From Hydractinia symbiolongicarpus (lineage: Eukaryota; Cnidaria; Hydrozoa; Anthoathecata; Hydractiniidae), in NCBI RefSeq assembly GCF_029227915.1, contig NC_079876.1:37865828-37929827 (forward strand): a DNA stretch of 64,000 nt. The letters are read 5' to 3'. Below, in pieces: positions 11,265 through 24,307 of this stretch. Position 1 is the stretch's first letter. Every line of letters begins with the position of its first letter. The translations under genes were made by a program, and so were the position numbers. The notes under the pieces were generated by a model, which saw only the letters and a program-made list of their open reading frames with translations, had not been told where the DNA came from and ran no database searches.

Positions 11265-12430
11265 GTACGAATATGTGACCCAACCGTTGTAACTCAAACG
11301 ATCTGACACCGTTAGAAATTCAATGAAATGCAATTTTTGAAACTGTCGCTAATTCGTCAACGCGCGATAACAGCTAGGATTGGTCCCCCAGTACAAATTG
11401 GCTCATTTATCTACATTTTTAAATGAAGTGCTACCCCAGCGCTAAGCGTAATCGCTGAATTCCGGCTATCAGGTCAAATTAAGAAAAATGTTATTTCTTG
11501 GAGTCCAATTGTCAAACTTATTACATTTATAAGGTCATAGTCCAAAATCAGTTCAATTAAGTCCCACAGTCAATCGTTTCACTGTTAAAAGCGATACAAC
11601 TTAGTAATATCGGTAACAATCACTAAATACATGTTGGTACGAATATGTGACGCAACTGTTGTAGTTGAAACGGACTGATACCGTTAGAAAATCAATGAAA
11701 TGTAGTATTTGAAACTGTCTCTATTTCTTTAGCGCGCGCTAAGGGCTAGGATTGGTCCCACAATAAAAATTGACTTATTTATCTAAATTTTTAAATGAAG
11801 CGCTACCACAGCGCCCAATGTTATCGCTGACTTCCGGCAATCATGTCAAATTAAGAAGAATGTTACTTCTTGAAGTCAAATTGTCTCACTTATAACATTT
11901 ATAAGGTCACAGTCCAAAATAAGTTCAATTAAGTCCCACAGTAAATCGTTTCATTGTTAAAAGCGATGTAACCTAGTAATATCAGAAGAATATCGCTAAT
12001 ACGAATATGTGACCCAAACGTTGTAACTCAAACGGACTGACACAGTTAGAAAGTCAATGAAATGTAGTTTTTGAAACTGTCGCTATTTCTTCAGCGCGCG
12101 ATAAGGGCTGGGATTGGTCCCACGGTAAAGAATGACTTATTTATCTAAATTTTAAATGAAGCGCTACCACAGCGCCCAGTGTAATCGCTGAGTTCCGCAA
12201 TCATGTCAAATTAAGATGATTGTTACTTCTTAGAGTCTAATTGTCTTATTTATCACATTCATTAGGTCACAGTCCAAAGTTAGTTCAATTAACTCCCACA
12301 TTCATTCGTTTCACTGTTAAAAGCGATGCAACCTAGTAATAACAGATAAATATCGCTAAATACATGTTGGTACGAATATGTGACGCAACCGTTGTAACTC
12401 AAACGAACTAACACCGTTATAAAGTCAATG
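11265..12430 (+). repeat. ~1.17-kb block, left copy (partner 14945-16110)
   Basis: Matches the partner at a constant 3680-bp offset (10 monomers). Rare shared variants are aaacgatctgacacc, gttagaaattcaatg, acaaattggctcattt, ctatcaggtcaaatt, ttgtcaaacttattac and gatgattgttacttc. The match ends near 12430, where the copies enter different head classes. Confidence 0.88.
11653..11667 (+). other. Tail dyad caact-gttgt-agttg (one tail class)
   Basis: A 5-bp inverted repeat with a 5-base loop in the caactgttgtagttg tail that follows gatacaacttag monomers. The other tail class, caaccgttgtaactc, has only the 9-base caac-c-gttg dyad at the same place. Confidence 0.6.
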
Positions 12431-12466
12431 AAATGCACTTTTTGAAACTGTCGCTAATTCGTCAGC

Positions 12467-13119
12467 GCGCAATAACGGCTAGTATTGGTCCCCCAGTACA
12501 AAATGACTTATTTATCTACATTTTTAAATTAAGTGCTACCCTAGCGCGCTCAGTGTAATTGCTGAGTTCCGGCAATCACGTCAAATTAAGAAGAATGTTA
12601 TTTCTTGGAGTCCAAATGTCTCATTTATCACATTTATCAGGTCACAGTTCAAAATAAGTTGAATTAAGTCCCACAGTAAATCGCTTCATTGTTTAAAGCG
12701 ATGCAACCTAGTAATATCAGAAGAATATCGCTAATACGAATATGTGACCCAAACGTTGTAACTCAAACGGACTGACACCGTTAGAAAGTCAATGAAATGT
12801 AGTTTTTGAAACTGTCGCTATTTCTTCAGCGCGCGATATGGGCTGGGATTGGTTCCACGGTAAAGAATGACTTATTTATCTAAATGTTAAATGAAGCGTT
12901 ACCACAACGCCCAGTGTAATCGCTGAGTTCCGCAATCATGTCAAATTAAGATGAATGTTACTTCTTAGAGTCCAATTGTCTTATTTATCACATTCATCAG
13001 GTCAAAGTCCAAAGTTAGTTCAATTAAGTCCCACATTCATTCGTTTCACTGTTAAAAGCGATGCAACCTAGTAATAACAGATAAATATCGCTAAATACAT
13101 GTTGGTACGAATATGTGAC
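12467..13119 (+). repeat. Two-monomer block, right copy (partner 4380-5030)
   Basis: Carries the same private variants as its partner, including the compensated dyad gcgttaccacaacgc at 12896. It also has a 2-bp gc insertion in ctagcgcgctcag near 12543. The match is lost near 13119, at gacgcaacc versus gacccaacc. Confidence 0.82.
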
Positions 13120-14944
13120 GCAACCGTTGTAACTTAAACGAACTAACACCGTTAGAAAGTCAATGAAATGCACTTTTTGAAACTGTCGCTAATTCGTCAG
13201 CACGCAATAACGGCTAGGATTGGTCCCCCAGTACAAAATGACTTATTTATCTACATTTTTAAATTAAGTGCTACCCTAGCGCTCAGTGTAATCGCTGAGT
13301 TCCGGCAATCATGTCAAATTAGGAAGAATGTGATTTCTTGGAGTCCAATTGTCTCAGTTATCACATTTATAAGGTCATAGTCCAAAATCAGTTCAATTAA
13401 GTCCCACAGTCAATCGTTTCACTGTTAAAAGCGATACAACTTAGTAATATCGGTAACAATCACTAAATATATGTTGGTACGAATATGTGACGCAACTGTT
13501 GTAGTTGAAACGGACTGATACCGTTAGAAAATCAATGAAATGTAGTATTTAAAACTGTCTTTATTTCTTCAGCGCGTGCTAAGGGCTAGGATTGGTCCCA
13601 CAATAAAAATTGACTTATTTATTTAAATTTTTAAATGAAGCGCTATCACAGCACCCAGTGTAATCGCTGACTTCCGGAAATCATGTCAAATTAAGAAGAA
13701 TGTTATTTCTTGGAGTCAAATTGTCTTATTTATCAAATTCATCAGGTCACAGTCCAAAGTTAGTTCAATTAAGTCCCACAGTAAATCGCTTCATTGTTTA
13801 AAGCGATGCAACCTAGTAATATCAGAAGAATATCGCTAATACGAATATTTGACCCAAACGTTGTAACTCAAACGGACTGACACCGTTAGAAAGTCAATGA
13901 AATGTAGTTTTCGAAACTGTCGCTATTTCTTTAGCGCGCGATAAGGGCTAGGATTTGTCCTACGGTAAAGAATGACTTATTTATCCAAATTTTAAATGAA
14001 GCGCTACTGCAGCGCCCAGTGTAATCGCTGAGTTCCGGCAATCATGCCAAATTAAGATCAATGTTACTTCTTAGAGTCCAATTGTCTTATTTATCACATT
14101 CATCAGGTCACAGTCCAAAGTTAGTTCAACTAAGTCCAGCATTCATTCGTTTCACTGTTAAAAGCGATGCAACCTAGTAATAACAGATAAATATCGCCAA
14201 ATGCATGTTGGTACGAATATGTGACGCAACTGTTGTGACTCAAACGAACTGACACCGTTAGAAAGTCAATGAAATGCACTTTTTGAAACTGTCGCTAATT
14301 CGTCAGCGCGCAATAACGGCTAGGATTGGTCCCCCAGTACAAAATGACTTATTTATTTAAATTTTCAAATGAAGCGCTACCACAGCGCCCAGTGTAATCG
14401 CTGAGTTCCGGCAATAACGTCAAATTAAGAAGAATGTTATTTCTTGGAGTCTAATTGTCTTATTTATCACATTCATCAGGTCAAAGTCCAAAGTTAGTTC
14501 AATTAAGTCCCACATTATTCGTTTCACTGTTAAAAGCGATACAACCTAGTAATGCTGGAAAGATATCACGAAATACATGGTGGTGCGAATATGTGACTCA
14601 ACTGTTGTAACACAAACGGAGTGACACTGTTAGAAAGTCAATGAAATGTAGTTTTTGAAACTGTCTCTATTTCTTTAGCGGGGGATAACGGCTAGGATTG
14701 TTCCCACAGTAAAAAATCACTTATTTATCTAAATTTTTAAATGGACCGCTACCACAGCGCCCAGTGTAATCGCTGACTTCCGGCAATCATGTCAAATTAA
14801 GAAGAATGTTATTTCTTGGAGTCCAAATGTCTCATTTATCACATTTATCAGGTCACAGTCCAAAGTTAGTTCAATTAAGTCCCACAGTAAATCGTTTCAT
14901 TGTTAAAAGCGATGCAACCTAGTAATATCAGAAGAATATCGCTA
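13120..14944 (+). repeat. Five irregular monomers
   Basis: Continuous satellite with mixed subtypes: the gcacttttt head with the acccta dyad near 13270, the ccaaattttaaatgaag type near 13985 with the damaged dyad gcgctactgcagcgc, and the gctggaaagatatcacg type near 14555 with acatggtggtgcg. No second copy of the whole stretch is obvious inside the window. Nothing other than satellite is present. Confidence 0.8.
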
Positions 14945-16110
14945 ATACGAATATGTGACCCAACCGTTGTAACTCAAACGATCTGACACCGTTAGAAATT
15001 CAATGAAATGCAATTTTTGAAACTGTCGCTAATTCTTCAACGCGCGATAACAGCTAGGATTGGTCCCCCAGTACAAATTGGCTCATTTATCTACATTTTT
15101 AAATGAAGTGCTACCCCAGCGCTAAGCGTAATCGCTGAATTCCGGCTATCAGGTCAAATTAAGAAAAATGTTATTTCTTGGAGTCCAATTGTCAAACTTA
15201 TTACATTTATAAGGTCATAGTCCAAAATCAGTTCAATTAAGTCCCACAGTCAATCGTTTCACTGTTAAAAGCGATACAACTTAGTAATATCGGTAACAAT
15301 CACTAAATACATGTTGGTACGAATATGTGACGCAACTGTTGTAGTTGAAACGGACTGATACCGTTAGAAAATCAATGAAATGTAGTATTTGAAACTGTCT
15401 CTATTTCTTTAGCGCGCGCTAAGGGCTAGGATTGGTCCCACAATAAAAATTGACTTATTTATCTAAATTTTTAAATGAAGCGCTACCACAGCGCCCAATG
15501 TTATCGCTGACTTTCGGCAATCATGTCAAATTAAGAAGAATGTTACTTCTTGAAGTCAAATTGTCTCACTTATAACATTTATAAGGTCACAGTCCAAAAT
15601 AAGTTCAATTAAGTCCCACAGTAAATCGTTTCATTGTTAAAAGCGATGCAACCTAGTAATATCAGAAGAATATCGCTAATACGAATATGTGACCCAAACG
15701 TTGTAACTCAAACGGACTGACACAGTTAGAAAGTCAATGAAATGTAGTTTTTGAAACTGTCGCTATTTCTTCAGCGCGCGATAAGGGCTGGGATTGGTCC
15801 CACGGTAAAGAATGACTTATTTATCTAAATTTTAAATGAAGCGCTACCACAGCGCCCAGTGTAATCGCTGAGTTCCGCAATCATGTCAAATTAAGATGAT
15901 TGTTACTTCTTAGAGTCTAATTGTCTTATTTATCACATTCATTAGGTCACAGTCCAAAGTTAGTTCAATTAAGTCCCACATTCATTTGTTTCACTGTTAA
16001 AAGCGATGCAACCTAGTAATAACAGATAAATATCGCTAAATACATGTTGGTACGAATATGTGACGCAACCGTTGTAACTCAAACGAACTGACACCGTTAA
16101 AAGGTCAATG
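14945..16110 (+). repeat. ~1.17-kb block, right copy (partner 11265-12430)
   Basis: Second copy of the 3680-bp-offset block, with few differences (gctaattcttcaacg for gctaattcgtcaacg, gactttcggc for gacttccggc). It ends near 16110, where the head changes to the gtctctatttcttcagcgg type. Confidence 0.88.
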
Positions 16111-16254
16111 AAATGCACTTTTTGAAACTGTCTCTATTTCTTCAGCGGGCGCTACGGTCTAGGATTGGTCCCCCAGTACAAAATGACTAATTTATCTACA
16201 TTTTTAAATTAAGTCCTGCCCCAGCGCTCAGTGTAATCGCTGAGTTCCGGCAAT

Positions 16255-17115
16255 CATGTCAAATTAAGAAAAATGTTATTTCTTGGAGTCCAATTGTCTC
16301 ACTTATTACATTTATAAGGTCATAGTCCAAAATCAGTTCAATTAAGTCCCAGAGTCAATCGTTTCACTGTTAAAAGCGATACAACTTAGTAATATGGGTA
16401 ACAATCACTAAATACATGTTGGTACGAATAGGTGACGCAACTGTTGTAGTTGAAACGGACTTATACCGTTAGAAAATCAATGAAATGTAGTTTTTGAAAC
16501 TGTCTCTATTTCGTTAGCGCGGGCTAACGGCTAGGATTGGTCCCACAGTAAAAAATCACTTATTTATCTAAATTTTTTAATGGAGGGCTACCACAGCGCC
16601 CAGTGTAATCGCTGACTTCCGGCAATCATGTCAAATTAAGAAGAATGTTATTTCTTGGAGTCCAAATGTCTCATTTATCACATTTATCAGGTCACAGTCC
16701 AAAGTTAGTTCAATTAAGTCCCACAGTAAATCGTTTCATTATTAAAAGCGATGCAAGCTAGTAATATCAGAAGAATATCGCTAATACGAATATGTGACCA
16801 ACCGTTGTAACTCAAACGAACTGACACCGTTAGAAAGTCAATGAAATGCAATTTTTGAAACTGTCGCTAATTCGTCAGCGCGCGATAACAGCTAGGATTG
16901 GTCCGCCAGTACAAAATGGCTTATTTATCTACATTTTTAAATTAAGTGCTACCCCAGCGCTAAGTGTAATCACTGAAATCCGGCTATCATGTCAAATTAA
17001 GAAAAATGTTATTTCTTGGAGTCCAATTGCCTCACTTATTACATTTATAAGGTCATAGTCCAAAATCAGTTCAATTAAGTCCGACAGTCAATCGTTTCAC
17101 TGTTAAAAGCGATAC
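16255..17115 (+). repeat. Block with 3051-bp offset, left copy (partner 19306-20166)
   Basis: Shares rare variants with the partner: aagtcccagagtcaatc at 16343, aatatgggtaacaatc, acgaataggtgacgc, ggacttataccg, tttcgttagcgcggg, gatgcaagctag and ggtccgccag. The ORF-bearing monomers sit exactly 3051 bp apart (16846 and 19897). The match ends where the left copy reads acaacctagcaatacc. Confidence 0.86.
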
Positions 17116-18606
17116 AACCTAGCAATACCGGAAAGATATCACGAAATACATGTTGGTACGAATATGTGACTCAACTGTTGTAACACAAACGGATTGATAC
17201 TGTTAGAAAGTCAATGAAATGTATTTTTTGAAACTTTCTCTATTTCTTTAGCGCGGGATAACGGCTAGGATTGGTCCCACAGTAAAAAATCACATATTTA
17301 TCTAAATTTTTTAATGGAGGGCTACCACAGCGCCCAGTGTAATCTATTTCTTTAGCGCGGGATAACGGCTAGGATTGGTCCCACAGTAAAAAATCACTTA
17401 TTTATCTAAATTTTTTAATGGAGGGCTACCACAGCGCCCAGTGTAATCGCTGACTTTCGGCAATCATGTCAAATTAAGAAGAATGTTATTTCTTGGAGTC
17501 CAAATGTCTCATTTATCACATTTATCAGGTCACAGTCCAAAGTTAGTTCAATTAAGTCCCACAGTAAATCGTTTCATTGTTAAAAGCGATGCAACCTAGT
17601 ATTATGAGAAGTATATCGCTAATACGAATATGTGACCCAACCGTTGTAACTCAAACGAACTGACACCGTTAGAAAGTCAATGAAATGCAATTTTTGAAAC
17701 TGTCGCTAATTCGTCAGCGCGCGATAACAGCTAGGATTGGTCCCCCAGTACAAAATGGCTTATTTATCTACATTTTTAAATTAAGTGCTACCCCAGCGCT
17801 AAGTGAAAACGCTGAATTCCGGCTATCATGTCAAATTAAGAAAAATGTTATTTCTTGGAGTCCAATTGTCTCACTTATTACATTTATAAGGTCATAGTCC
17901 AAAATCAGTTCAATTAAGTCCCACAGTCAATCGTTTCACTGTTAAAAGCGATACAACTTAGTAATATCGGTAACAATCACTAAAAACATGTTGGTACGAA
18001 TATGTGACGCAACTGTTGTAGTTGAAACGGACTGATACCGTTAGAAAGTCAATGAAATGTAGTTTTTGAAACTGTCGCTATTTCTACAGCGCACGATAAC
18101 GGCTAGGATTGGTCCCACGGTAAAGAATGAATTATTTATCTAAATTTTTAAATTAAGTGCTACCCCAGCGCTCAGTGTAATCGCTGAGTTCCGGCAATTA
18201 TGTCAAATTAAGAAAAATGTTATTTCTTGGAGTCCAATTGTCTCACTTATTACATTTATAAGGTCATAGTCCAAAATCAGTTCAATTAAGTCCCACAGTC
18301 AATCGTTTCACTGTTAAAAGCGATACAACTTAGTAATATCGGTAACAATCACTAAATATATGTTGGTACGAATATGTGACGCAACTGTTGTAGTTGAAAC
18401 AGACTGATACCGTTAGAAAATCAATGAAATGTAGTATTTGAAACTGTCTCTATTTCTTCAGCGCGCGCTAAGGGCTAGGATTGGTCCCACAAAAAAAATT
18501 GACTTATTTATCTATATTTTTAAATGAAGCGCTACCACAGCGCCCAGTGTAAACGCTGACTTCCGGCAATCATGTCAAATTAAGAAGAATGTTATTTCTT
18601 GGAGTC
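17108..18606 (+). repeat. Block with 3422-bp offset, left copy (partner 20530-22028)
   Basis: Runs from the ccggaaagatatcacg monomer through the 104-bp partial duplication and two further monomers, including the cactaaaaacatg and acagcgcacgataacgg variants. The partner lies 3422 bp downstream. This offset is 371 bp more than that of the preceding block, so one extra monomer (about 20.17-20.53 kb) separates the two blocks in the right-hand copy. Confidence 0.85.
17240..17447 (+). repeat. Partial-monomer tandem duplication (2 x 104 bp)
   Basis: The 104-bp segment from ctatttctttagcgcggg to gcccagtgtaat is present twice in direct succession (17240-17343 and 17344-17447). The join is gtgtaat-ctatttc. 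This breaks the monomer register: the head and GC box appear again without the preceding tail. The copies differ at atcacatattt versus atcacttattt. The same structure is found at 20662. Confidence 0.93.
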
Positions 18607-19305
18607 AAATTGTCTCACTTATAACATTTATAAGGTCACAGTCCAAAATCATTTCAATTAAGTCCCACAGTCAATCGTTTCACTGTTAAAAGCGATGCCA
18701 CCTAGTAATATGAAAAAAATATCGCTAAATACTTGTTGGTACGAATATGTGACGCAACCGTTGTAACTGAAGCATATTGATACTGTTAGAAAGTCAAATA
18801 AATGCACTTTTTGAAACTGTTGCTAATTTGTCAGCGCGCGATAACGCCTAGGATAGGTCCCACAGTAAGAATTGACTTATTTATCTAAATTTTTAACTGA
18901 AGCGGTACCACAGCGCCCAGTGTAATCGCTGAGTTCCGGCAATCACGTCAAATTAAGAAGAATGTTATTTCTTGGAGTCCAATTGTCTTATTTATCACAT
19001 TCATCAGGTCAAAGTCCAAAGTTAGTTCAATTAAGTTCCACAGTAATTCGTTTCACTGTTAAAAGCGATGCAACCTAGTAATATCAGAAGAATATCGCTA
19101 ATACGAATATGTGACCCAACCGTTGTAACTCAAACGAACTGACACCGTTAGAAAGTCAATGAAATGCAATTTTTGAAACTGTCACGAATTCGTCACCGCG
19201 CGATAACTGCTAGGATTGGTCCCCCAGTACAAAATGGCTTATTTATCTACATTTTTAAATTAAGTGCTACCCCAGCGCTAAGTGTAATCGCTGAATTCCG
19301 GCTAT
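18607..19305 (+). repeat. Satellite stretch donating to the four-monomer HOR
   Basis: Contains the gaaaaaaatatcgc subtype and the cctaggataggtccc/cggtaccac subtype. The part at 18974-19205, marked by gtcacgaattcgtcaccg, matches 22022-22253 at an offset of 3048 bp. The part at 17926-18932, overlapping the left of this stretch, matches 26857-27862. Only satellite is present. Confidence 0.8.
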
Positions 19306-20166
19306 CATGTCAAATTAAGAAAAATGTTATTTCTTGGAGTCCAATTGTCTCACTTATTACATTTCTAAGGTCATAGTCCAAAATCAGTTCAATTAAGTCC
19401 CAGAGTCAATCGTTTCACTGTTAAAAGCGATACAACTTAGTAATATGGGTAACAATCACTAAATACATGTTGGTACGAATAGGTGACGCAACTGTTGTAG
19501 TTGAAACGGACTTATACCGTTAGAAAATCAATGAAATGTAGTTTTTGAAACTGTCTCTATTTCGTTAGCGCGGGCTAACGGCTAGGATTGGTCCCACAGT
19601 AAAAAATCACTTATTTATCTAAATTTTTTAATGGAGGGCTACCACAGCGCCCAGTGTAATCGCTGACTTCCGGCAATCATGTCAAATTAAGAAGAATGTT
19701 GTTTCTTGGAGTCCAAATGTCTCATTTATCACATTTATCAGGTCACAGTCCAAAGTTAGTTCAATTAAGTCCCACAGTAAATCGTTTCATTAGTAAAAGC
19801 GATGCAAGCTAGTAATATCAGAAGAATATCGCTAATACGAATATGTGACCAACCGTTGTAACTCAAACGAACTGACACCGTTAGAAAGTCAATGAAATGC
19901 AATTTTTGAAACTGTCGCTAATTCGTCAGCGCGCGATAACAGCTAGGATTGGTCCGCCAGTACAAAATGGCTTATTTATCTACATTTTTAAATTAAGTGC
20001 TACCCCAGCGCTAAGTGTAATCGCTGAAATCCGGCTATCATGTCAAATTAAGAAAAATGTTATTTCTTGGAGTCCAATTGCCTCACTTATTACATTTATA
20101 AGGTCATAGTCCAAAATCAGTTCAATTAAGTCCCACAGTCAATCGTTTCACTGTTAAAAGCGATAC
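19306..20166 (+). repeat. Block with 3051-bp offset, right copy (partner 16255-17115)
   Basis: Second copy of the block marked by aagtcccagagtcaatc (19394), tttcgttagcgcggg and gatgcaagctag. Small differences from the left copy include gaatgttgtttcttgg and cattagtaaaagcg. Confidence 0.86.
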
Positions 20167-20661
20167 AACTTAGTAATATCGGTAACAATCACTAAATATA
20201 TGTTGGTACGAATATGTGACGCAACTGTTGTAGTTGAAACGGACTGAAACCGTTAGAAAATCAATGAAATGTAGTATATGAAACTGTCGCTAATTTGTCA
20301 GCGCGCGATAACGGCTAGGATAGGTCCCACAGTAAGAATTGACTTATTTATCTAAATTTTTAACTGAAGCGGTACCACAGCACCCAGTGTAATCGCTGAG
20401 TTCCGGCAATCACGTCAAATTAAGAAAAATGTTATTTCTTGGTGTCCAATTATTTCACTTTTACATTTATAAGGTCACAGCCCAAAGTCAGTTCAATTAA
20501 GTCCCACAGTCAATCGATTCACTGTTAAATGCGATACAACCTAGTAATACCGGAAAGATATCACGAAATAAATGTTGGTACGAATATGTGACTCAACTGT
20601 TGTAACACAAACGGATTGATACTGTTAGAGAGTCAATGAAATGTAGTTTTTGAAACTGTCT

Positions 20662-20869
20662 CTATTTCTTTAGCGCGGGATAACGGCTAGGATTGGTCCC
20701 ACAGTAAAAAATCACTTATTTATCTAAATTTTTTAATGGAGGGCTACCACAGCGCCCAGTGTAATCTATTTCTTTAGCGCGGGATAACGGCTAGGATTGG
20801 TCCCACAGTAAAAAATCACTTATTTATCTAAATTTTTTAATGGAGGGCTACCACAGCGCCCAGTGTAAT
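20662..20869 (+). repeat. Partial-monomer tandem duplication, second occurrence (2 x 104 bp)
   Basis: The same 104-bp duplication and the same gtgtaat-ctatttc join as at 17240, here 20662-20765 and 20766-20869, exactly 3422 bp further on. Two copies of a unique breakpoint indicate one duplication event, later amplified as part of the larger block. Confidence 0.93.
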
Positions 20870-22245
20870 CGCTGACTTTCGGCAATCATGTCAAATTAAG
20901 AAGAATGTTATTTCTTGGAGTCCAAATGTCTCATTTATCACATTTATCAGGTCACAGTCCAAAGTTAGTTCAATTAAGTCCCACAGTAAATCGTTTCATT
21001 GTTAAAAGCGATGCAACCTAGTATTATCAGAAGTATATCGCTAATACGAATATGTGACCCAACCGTTGTAACTCAAACGAACTGACACCGTTAGAAAGTC
21101 AATGAAATGCAATTTTTGAAACTGTCGCTAATTCGTCAGCGCGCGATAACAGCTAGGATTGGTCCCCCAGTACAAAATGGCTTATTTATCTACATTTTTA
21201 AATTAAGTGCTACCCCAGCGCTAAGTGAAATCGCTGAATTCCGGCTATCATGTCAAATGAAAAAAATGTTATTTCTTGGAGTCCAATTGTCTCACTTATT
21301 ACATTTATAAGGTCATAGTCCAAAATCAGTTCAATTAAGTCCCACAGTCAATCGTTTCACTGTTAAAAGCGATACAACTTAGTAATATCGGTAACAATCA
21401 CTAAAAACATGTTGGTACGAATATGTGACGCAACTGTTGTACTTGAAACGGACTGATACCGTTAGAAAGTCAATGAAATGTAGTTTTTGAAACTGTCGCT
21501 ATTTCTACAGCGCACGATAACGGCTAGGATTGGTCCCACGGTAAAGAATGACTTATTTATCTAAATTTTTAAATTAAGTGCTACCCCAGCGCTCAGTGTA
21601 ATCGCTGAGTTCCGGCAATCATGTCAAATTAAGAAAAATGTTATTTCTTGGAGTCCAATTGTCTCACTTATTACATTTATAAGGTCATAGTCCAAAATCA
21701 GTTCAATTAAGTCCCACAGTCAATCGTTTCACTGTTAAAAGCGATACAACTTAGTAATATCGGTAACAATCACTAAATATATGTTGGTACGAATATGTGA
21801 CGCAACTGTTGTAGTTGAAACGGACTGATACCGTCAGAAAATCAATGAAATGTAGTATTTGAAACTGTCTCTATTTCTTCAGCGCGCGCTAAGGGCTAGG
21901 ATTGGTCCCACAAAAAAAATTGACTTATTTATCTAAATTTTTAAATGAAGCGCTACCACAGCGCCCAGTGTAAACGCTGACTTCCGGCAATCATGTCAAA
22001 TTAAGAAGAATGTTATTTCTTGGAGTCCAATTGTCTTATTTATCACATTCATCAGGTCAAAGTCCAAAGTTAGTTCAATTAAGTTCCACAGTAAATCGTT
22101 TCACTGTTAAAAGCGATGCAACCTAGTAATATCAGAAGAATATCGCTAATTCGAATATGTGACCCAACCGTTGTAACTCAAACGAACTGACACCGTTAGA
22201 AAGTCAATGAAATGCAATTTTTGAAACTGTCACGAATTCCTCACC
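20779..22245 (+). repeat. Four-monomer HOR unit 1 (1467 bp)
   Basis: Unit counted from gcgggataacgg. It contains in order: an agggct-dyad short monomer, a gca-head long monomer with caaatgaaaaaaatg, an acagcgcacgataacgg monomer, and a ccacaaaaaaaattgac monomer, ending in gtcacgaattcctcaccgc. The next unit starts exactly 1467 bp later. Confidence 0.9.
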
Positions 22246-23712
22246 GCGGGATAACGGCTAGGATTGGTCCCACAGTAAAAAATCACTTATTTATCTAAAT
22301 TTTTTAATGGAGGGCTACCACAGCGCCCAGTGTAATCGCTGACTTTCGGCAATCATGTCAAATTAAGAAGAATGTTATTTCTTGGAGTCAAAATGTCTCA
22401 TTTATCACATTTATCAGGTCACAGTCCAAAGTTAGTTCAATTAAGTCCCACAGTAAATCGTTTCATTGTTAAAAGCGATGCAACCTAGTATTATCAGAAG
22501 TATATCGCTAATACGAATATGTGACCCAACCGTTGTAACTCAAACGAACTGACACCCTTAGAAAGTCAATAAAATGCAATTTTTGAAACTGTCGCTAATT
22601 CGTCAGCGCGCGATAACAGCTAGGATTGGTCCCCCAGTACAAAATGGCTTATTTATCTACATTTTTAAATTAAGTGCTACCCCAGCGCTAAGTGAAATCG
22701 CTGAATTCCGGCTATCATGTCAAATGAAAAAAATGTTATTTCTTGGAGTCCAATTGTCTCACTTATTACATTTATAAGGTCATAGTCCAAAATCAGTTCA
22801 ATTAAGTCCCACAGTCAATCGTTTCACTGTTAAAAGCGATACAACTTAGTAATATCGGTAACAATCACTAAAAACATGTTGGTACGAATATGTGACGCAA
22901 CTGTTGTACTTGAAACGGACTGATACCGTTAGAAAGTCAATGAAATGTAGTTTTTGAAACTGTCGCTATTTCTACAGCGCACGATAACGGCTAGGATTGG
23001 TCCCACGGTAAAGAATGACTTATTTATCTAAATTTTTAAATTAAGTGCTACCCCAGCGCTCAGTGTAATCGCTGAGTTCCGGCAATCATGTCAAATTAAG
23101 AAAAATGTTATTTCTTGGAGTCCAATTGTCTCACTTATTACATTTATAAGGTCATAGTCCAAAATCAGTTCAATTAAGTCCCACAGTCAATCGTTTCACT
23201 GTTAAAAGCGATACAACTTAGTAATATCGGTAACAATCACTAAATATATGTTGGTACGAATATGTGACGCAACTGTTGTAGTTGAAACGGACTGATACCG
23301 TCAGAAAATCAATGAAATGTAGTATTTGAAACTGTCTCTATTTCTTCAGCGCGCGCTAAGGGCTAGGATTGGTCCCACAAAAAAAATTGACTTATTTATC
23401 TAAATTTTTAAATGAAGCGCTACCACAGCGCCCAGTGTAAACGCTGACTTCCGGCAATCATGTCAAATTAAGAAGAATGTTATTTCTTGGAGTCCAATTG
23501 TCTTATTTATCACATTCATCAGGTCAAAGTCCAAAGTTAGTTCAATTAAGTTCCACAGTAAATCGTTTCACTGTTAAAAGCGATGCAACCTAGTAATATC
23601 AGAAGAATATCGCTAATTCGAATATGTGACCCAACCGTTGTAACTCAAACGAACTGACACCGTTAGAAAGTCAATGAAATGCAATTTTTGAAACTGTCAC
23701 GAATTCCTCACC
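22246..23712 (+). repeat. Four-monomer HOR unit 2 (1467 bp)
   Basis: Second unit, nearly identical to the first. Differences seen include gagtcaaaatgtctc for gagtccaaatgtctc and gacacccttag for gacaccgttag. Both are shared with unit 3, so units 2 and 3 are closer to each other than to unit 1. Confidence 0.9.
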
Positions 23713-24307
23713 GCGGGATAACGGCTAGGATTGGTCCCACAGTAAAAAATCACTTATTTATCTAAATTTTTTAATGGAGGGCTACCACAGCGCCCAGTGT
23801 AATCGCTGACTTTCGGCAATCATGTCAAATTAAGAAGAATGTTATTTCTTGGAGTCAAAATGTCTCATTTATCACATTTATCAGGTCACAGTCCAAAGTT
23901 AGTTCAATTAAGTCCCACAGTAAATCGTTTCATTGTTAAAAGCGATGCAACCTAGTATTATCAGAAGTATATCGCTAATACGAATATGTGACCCAACCGT
24001 TGTAACTCAAACGAACTGACACCCTTAGAAAGTCAATGAAATGCAATTTTTGAAACTGTCGCTAATTCGTCAGCGCGCGATAACAGCTAGGATTGGTCCC
24101 CCAGTACAAAATGGCTTATTTATCTACATTTTTAAATTAAGTGCTACCCCAGCGCTAAGTGAAATCGTTGAATTCCGGCTATCATGTCAAATTAAGGAAA
24201 ATGTTATTTCTTGGAGTCCAATTGTCTCACTTATTACATTTATAAGGTCATAGTCCAAAATCAGTTCAATTAAGTCCCACAGTCAATCGTTTCACTGTTA
24301 AAAGCGA
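23713..24307 (+). repeat. Four-monomer HOR unit 3 (partial)
   Basis: Begins as unit 2 does and follows it for about 595 bp. It then switches at gcgatgcaacctag to a gaaaaaaatatcgc monomer instead of the expected gatacaacttag. It differs at gaaatcgttgaattcc and attaaggaaaatg. Confidence 0.85.

Noticed and set aside
12541-12555. Extra gc in ctagcgcgctcag as a new dyad or site
   Set aside because: A single 2-bp slippage insertion in one copy of a duplicated block; not repeated elsewhere.
16510-16530. CENP-B-box-like motif at ttcgttagcgcgggctaacg (also near 19561)
   Set aside because: The known core needs ttcg, then a at position 9, then cggg at positions 12-15. Here position 9 is c, and cggg is one base too early. 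Other monomers (attcgtcagcgcgc) fit less well.
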